A stretch of DNA of 64,000 nt. Origin: G963704535 sp963704535 (GTDB lineage: Bacteria; Chloroflexota; Chloroflexia; Chloroflexales; Roseiflexaceae). This document shows, piece after piece, positions 62,817-64,000 of this stretch; the first letter of the stretch is position 1, and each line of letters begins with the position of its first letter. The translations under genes were made by a program, and so were the position numbers. The notes beneath the pieces were generated by a model, which searched no databases, was not told the origin of the DNA, and worked only from the letters and a program-made list of their open reading frames with translations. Location of the stretch: assembly GCA_963704535.1 (NCBI GenBank), contig OY969916.1, forward strand, positions 9,362,001-9,426,000. Direction: 5' to 3'.

Positions 62817-63254
62817 TCATCACATAAGACCTGACAGGTCTAACTCAGGCGCTTTCAATGCCTTCTCTAAGACCTGTCAAGTCTGACCATTGCCTTATTT
62901 GAAACGTATTCGGTGTAGACCACAACGATCGATGCCGGTGGCAACGACAACGTGGGTGATGAAAACCGATGCCGGCGGCGACGACACCATGGATGGGCGC
63001 CGGTGGCAATGCCCGCACCGGCATCAATGTGGGTAGGGGCCTAGCAGTTGCGCCGATAGAGCAAACCACGTTGTCAATACAGGCAACTGCTACGCCCCTG
63101 CGGGTTCGATGCGCCACGATGACCGATCGGGGCCGACCCATGGGTTCGTCGTGCCACAATGACCAATCGGGGATGACCCACAACATTCGTCCCGTCATGA
63201 TGACCCATCGATGTGTCATGTCGTCGCATCACGATGACCAGACCCGCGTTCCAT
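62817..63254. other. Gene-free stretch with degenerate repeats
   Basis: 62825-62885 has AAGACCTGACAGGTCT and, 40 bp later, TAAGACCTGTCAAGTCT, imperfect inverted copies. 63033-63101 is an inverted repeat related to the one at 16398 (GTAGGGG..AGCAGTTGC). 63105-63250 holds words like ATGACCGATCGGGG and ATGACCAATCGGGG. Frames here are open but I see no real gene. Confidence 0.55.
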
Positions 63255-63479
63255 ATTGATCGGACTGGGCACAATGTTAATCTACCCGCTTGCCGTATTG
63301 ATCGGATCGCACATAACCTTAACCCACCCGCTTGCCGTATTGATTGGATCGCGCACAACCTTAACCAACCCGCACGCCATGTCGATCGGATCGCACATAA
63401 TGTTAACCTACCCGCATGCCAGGTTGATCAACTCGCGCATAATGTTAATCGATCTGCACACAACCTTGACCTGCCGCGT
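63255..63479. repeat. Tandem array, exact 42-bp period, 5.3 copies
   Basis: Units start at 63255, 63297, 63339, 63381 and 63423 with ATTGATCGGATCGCACATAA and ACCTACCCGC-type halves. Divergence is only by substitution, and the period never slips. Two overlapping plus frames stay open through it and give 14-residue repeats, but neither has a ribosome site. It lies 100 bp upstream of the next gene. Confidence 0.85.
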
Positions 63480-63579
63480 TTCCAGGCGACATACTCTCCT
63501 ATCAATCACTGATCGAGGGCACCAGAGTAGAGCACAAGGCAAGCGTACATCGTAAATTGTTTCTGGCTAAGGAGGGCAC

Positions 63580-64000
63580 ATGCGATCACACAACATCACT
63601 ATGCTGGGCACCGGGCTGATCGGAATGTTTTACACGATGACGCTGCACGGGCAGCGTGGCCGCGACCGGGTGACGGTCGTGTACTCGCGCACGCGGGAAC
63701 GTGCGGAGCAGTTCGCCAGGAATGGGGCATTCCCAAGGCCGTGACCGACCTGAGGCAAGCGATCGAAGACCCGGAGACCGACACCGTGGTGATCGGCCTG
63801 CCGAATTCACAGCACGTCGAGGCGGTCGAGTTGGCGGCAGCGGCGGGCAAGGCGGTGCTGTGTACCAAGCCGCTGGGGCGTACCGCCGCCGAGGCCAAGC
63901 AGATGCTTGATATCGTCGAGCGCGCGGGTGTCTTCGCTGGCTATCTCGAAGATCTGGTCTATACCCCCAAAACACTCAAGGCGATCAGCTCGGTCAAGGC
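63580..64000 (+). CDS. Gfo/Idh/MocA-family oxidoreductase (5' part, one frameshift)
   Basis: ATG at 63580 (GGAGGG upstream) opens with the Rossmann motif ITMLGTGLIGMFYTMTLHG. Near 63720 one base is missing in AGGAATGGGG, and the protein continues one frame over as WGIPKAVTDLRQAIEDPETD, VVIGLPNSQHVEAVELAAAA and the catalytic-site CTKPLGRTAAEAKQMLDIV (K of the EKP-like motif). It runs to the window edge. It would oxidise or reduce a sugar or sugar-like substrate with NAD(P). Confidence 0.85.

Noticed and set aside
63255..63479. CRISPR-like array
   Set aside because: The whole 42-bp unit repeats without unique spacers, the period is continuous and no cas gene is near.
63213..63555. Two overlapping open frames with 14-residue repeats
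   Set aside because: Both are by-products of the 42-bp array; two frames being open at once and no ribosome site argue against genes.

Overview
The window is GC-rich bacterial chromosome with short gene spacing. It carries no rRNA or tRNA genes that I could recognise. The gene mix includes Uma2 nucleases, a VanW-domain wall protein, a T-box-controlled dimeric-type glycyl-tRNA synthetase, a roadblock protein, YVTN propeller/haem proteins, a STAND-TPR regulator and cupredoxins. Together with intergenic regions full of palindromes and 7-nt tandem repeats, this suggests a member of the Chloroflexota, perhaps near Roseiflexus/Kouleothrix. That placement is an inference from gene style, not a measured phylogeny.

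Layout. 1-5.4 kb (minus): truncated CcmC/CcsA haem-handling protein, Uma2 nuclease, uracil-5 RNA methyltransferase, site-2-type membrane protease with CBS domains, Kelch lipoprotein. 5.6-6.2 kb: decayed TnpB. 6.3-14.8 kb (plus): VanW protein, 974-aa helical-repeat protein, glycosidase-like protein, upp, WecA/MraY-type transferase. 14.8-20.3 kb (minus): rlmI interrupted by a repeat tract, then a 1183-aa NTPase-TPR protein. 20.6-23.2 kb (plus): oligoendopeptidase F and a second Uma2 protein. 23.3-27.7 kb (minus): glyS with a T-box leader, xerD, dus. 28-34.9 kb: small lipoprotein, Sco1-like protein, apt, panC, panB, roadblock protein, sugar-binding lipoprotein with a possible attenuator leader, and an Ntn-hydrolase asparaginase. 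35.2-39.5 kb: GEVED protein, ECF sigma/anti-sigma pair, vapBC-like pair, fabF. 40-43.8 kb: a 1250-codon secreted propeller/dihaem protein. 43.9-50.8 kb: a possible S-2TM-beta (Cap15-like) effector, VOC protein, GNAT-Nudix fusion, double cupredoxin, spectinomycin-kinase-like protein, glycosyltransferase. 51.2-53.7 kb: an AT-rich island with a TIR/deoxyribosyltransferase-like domain fused to S1 domains and an unknown membrane protein, separated by a MITE. 53.8-58 kb: broken toxin-antitoxin pair, hydrolase-like gene, then a kinase/SIS/ROK amino-sugar cluster. 58.2-64 kb: subtilase, sulfotransferase, BKACE-type enzyme and the start of a Gfo/Idh/MocA oxidoreductase.

Two themes cut across the window. 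First, many otherwise good genes (apt, pepF, the haem protein, the cupredoxin, subtilase, sulfotransferase, BKACE, Gfo/Idh/MocA and others) carry a single-base frameshift. This points to indel errors in the assembly more than to mass pseudogenisation. Second, non-coding DNA is dominated by three repeat classes: REP/MITE-like elements with an AGGGGGC-GCCCCCT core; hairpins made of 7-8 nt tandem words that differ from place to place; and longer arrays with periods of 21, 38 and 42 bp. One word-hairpin lies inside the T-box leader of glyS and one lies inside rlmI. The best candidates for something new are the TIR/NDT-S1 fusion island, the Cap15-like orphan, and the word-hairpin repeats with their two intrusions into functional sequence.
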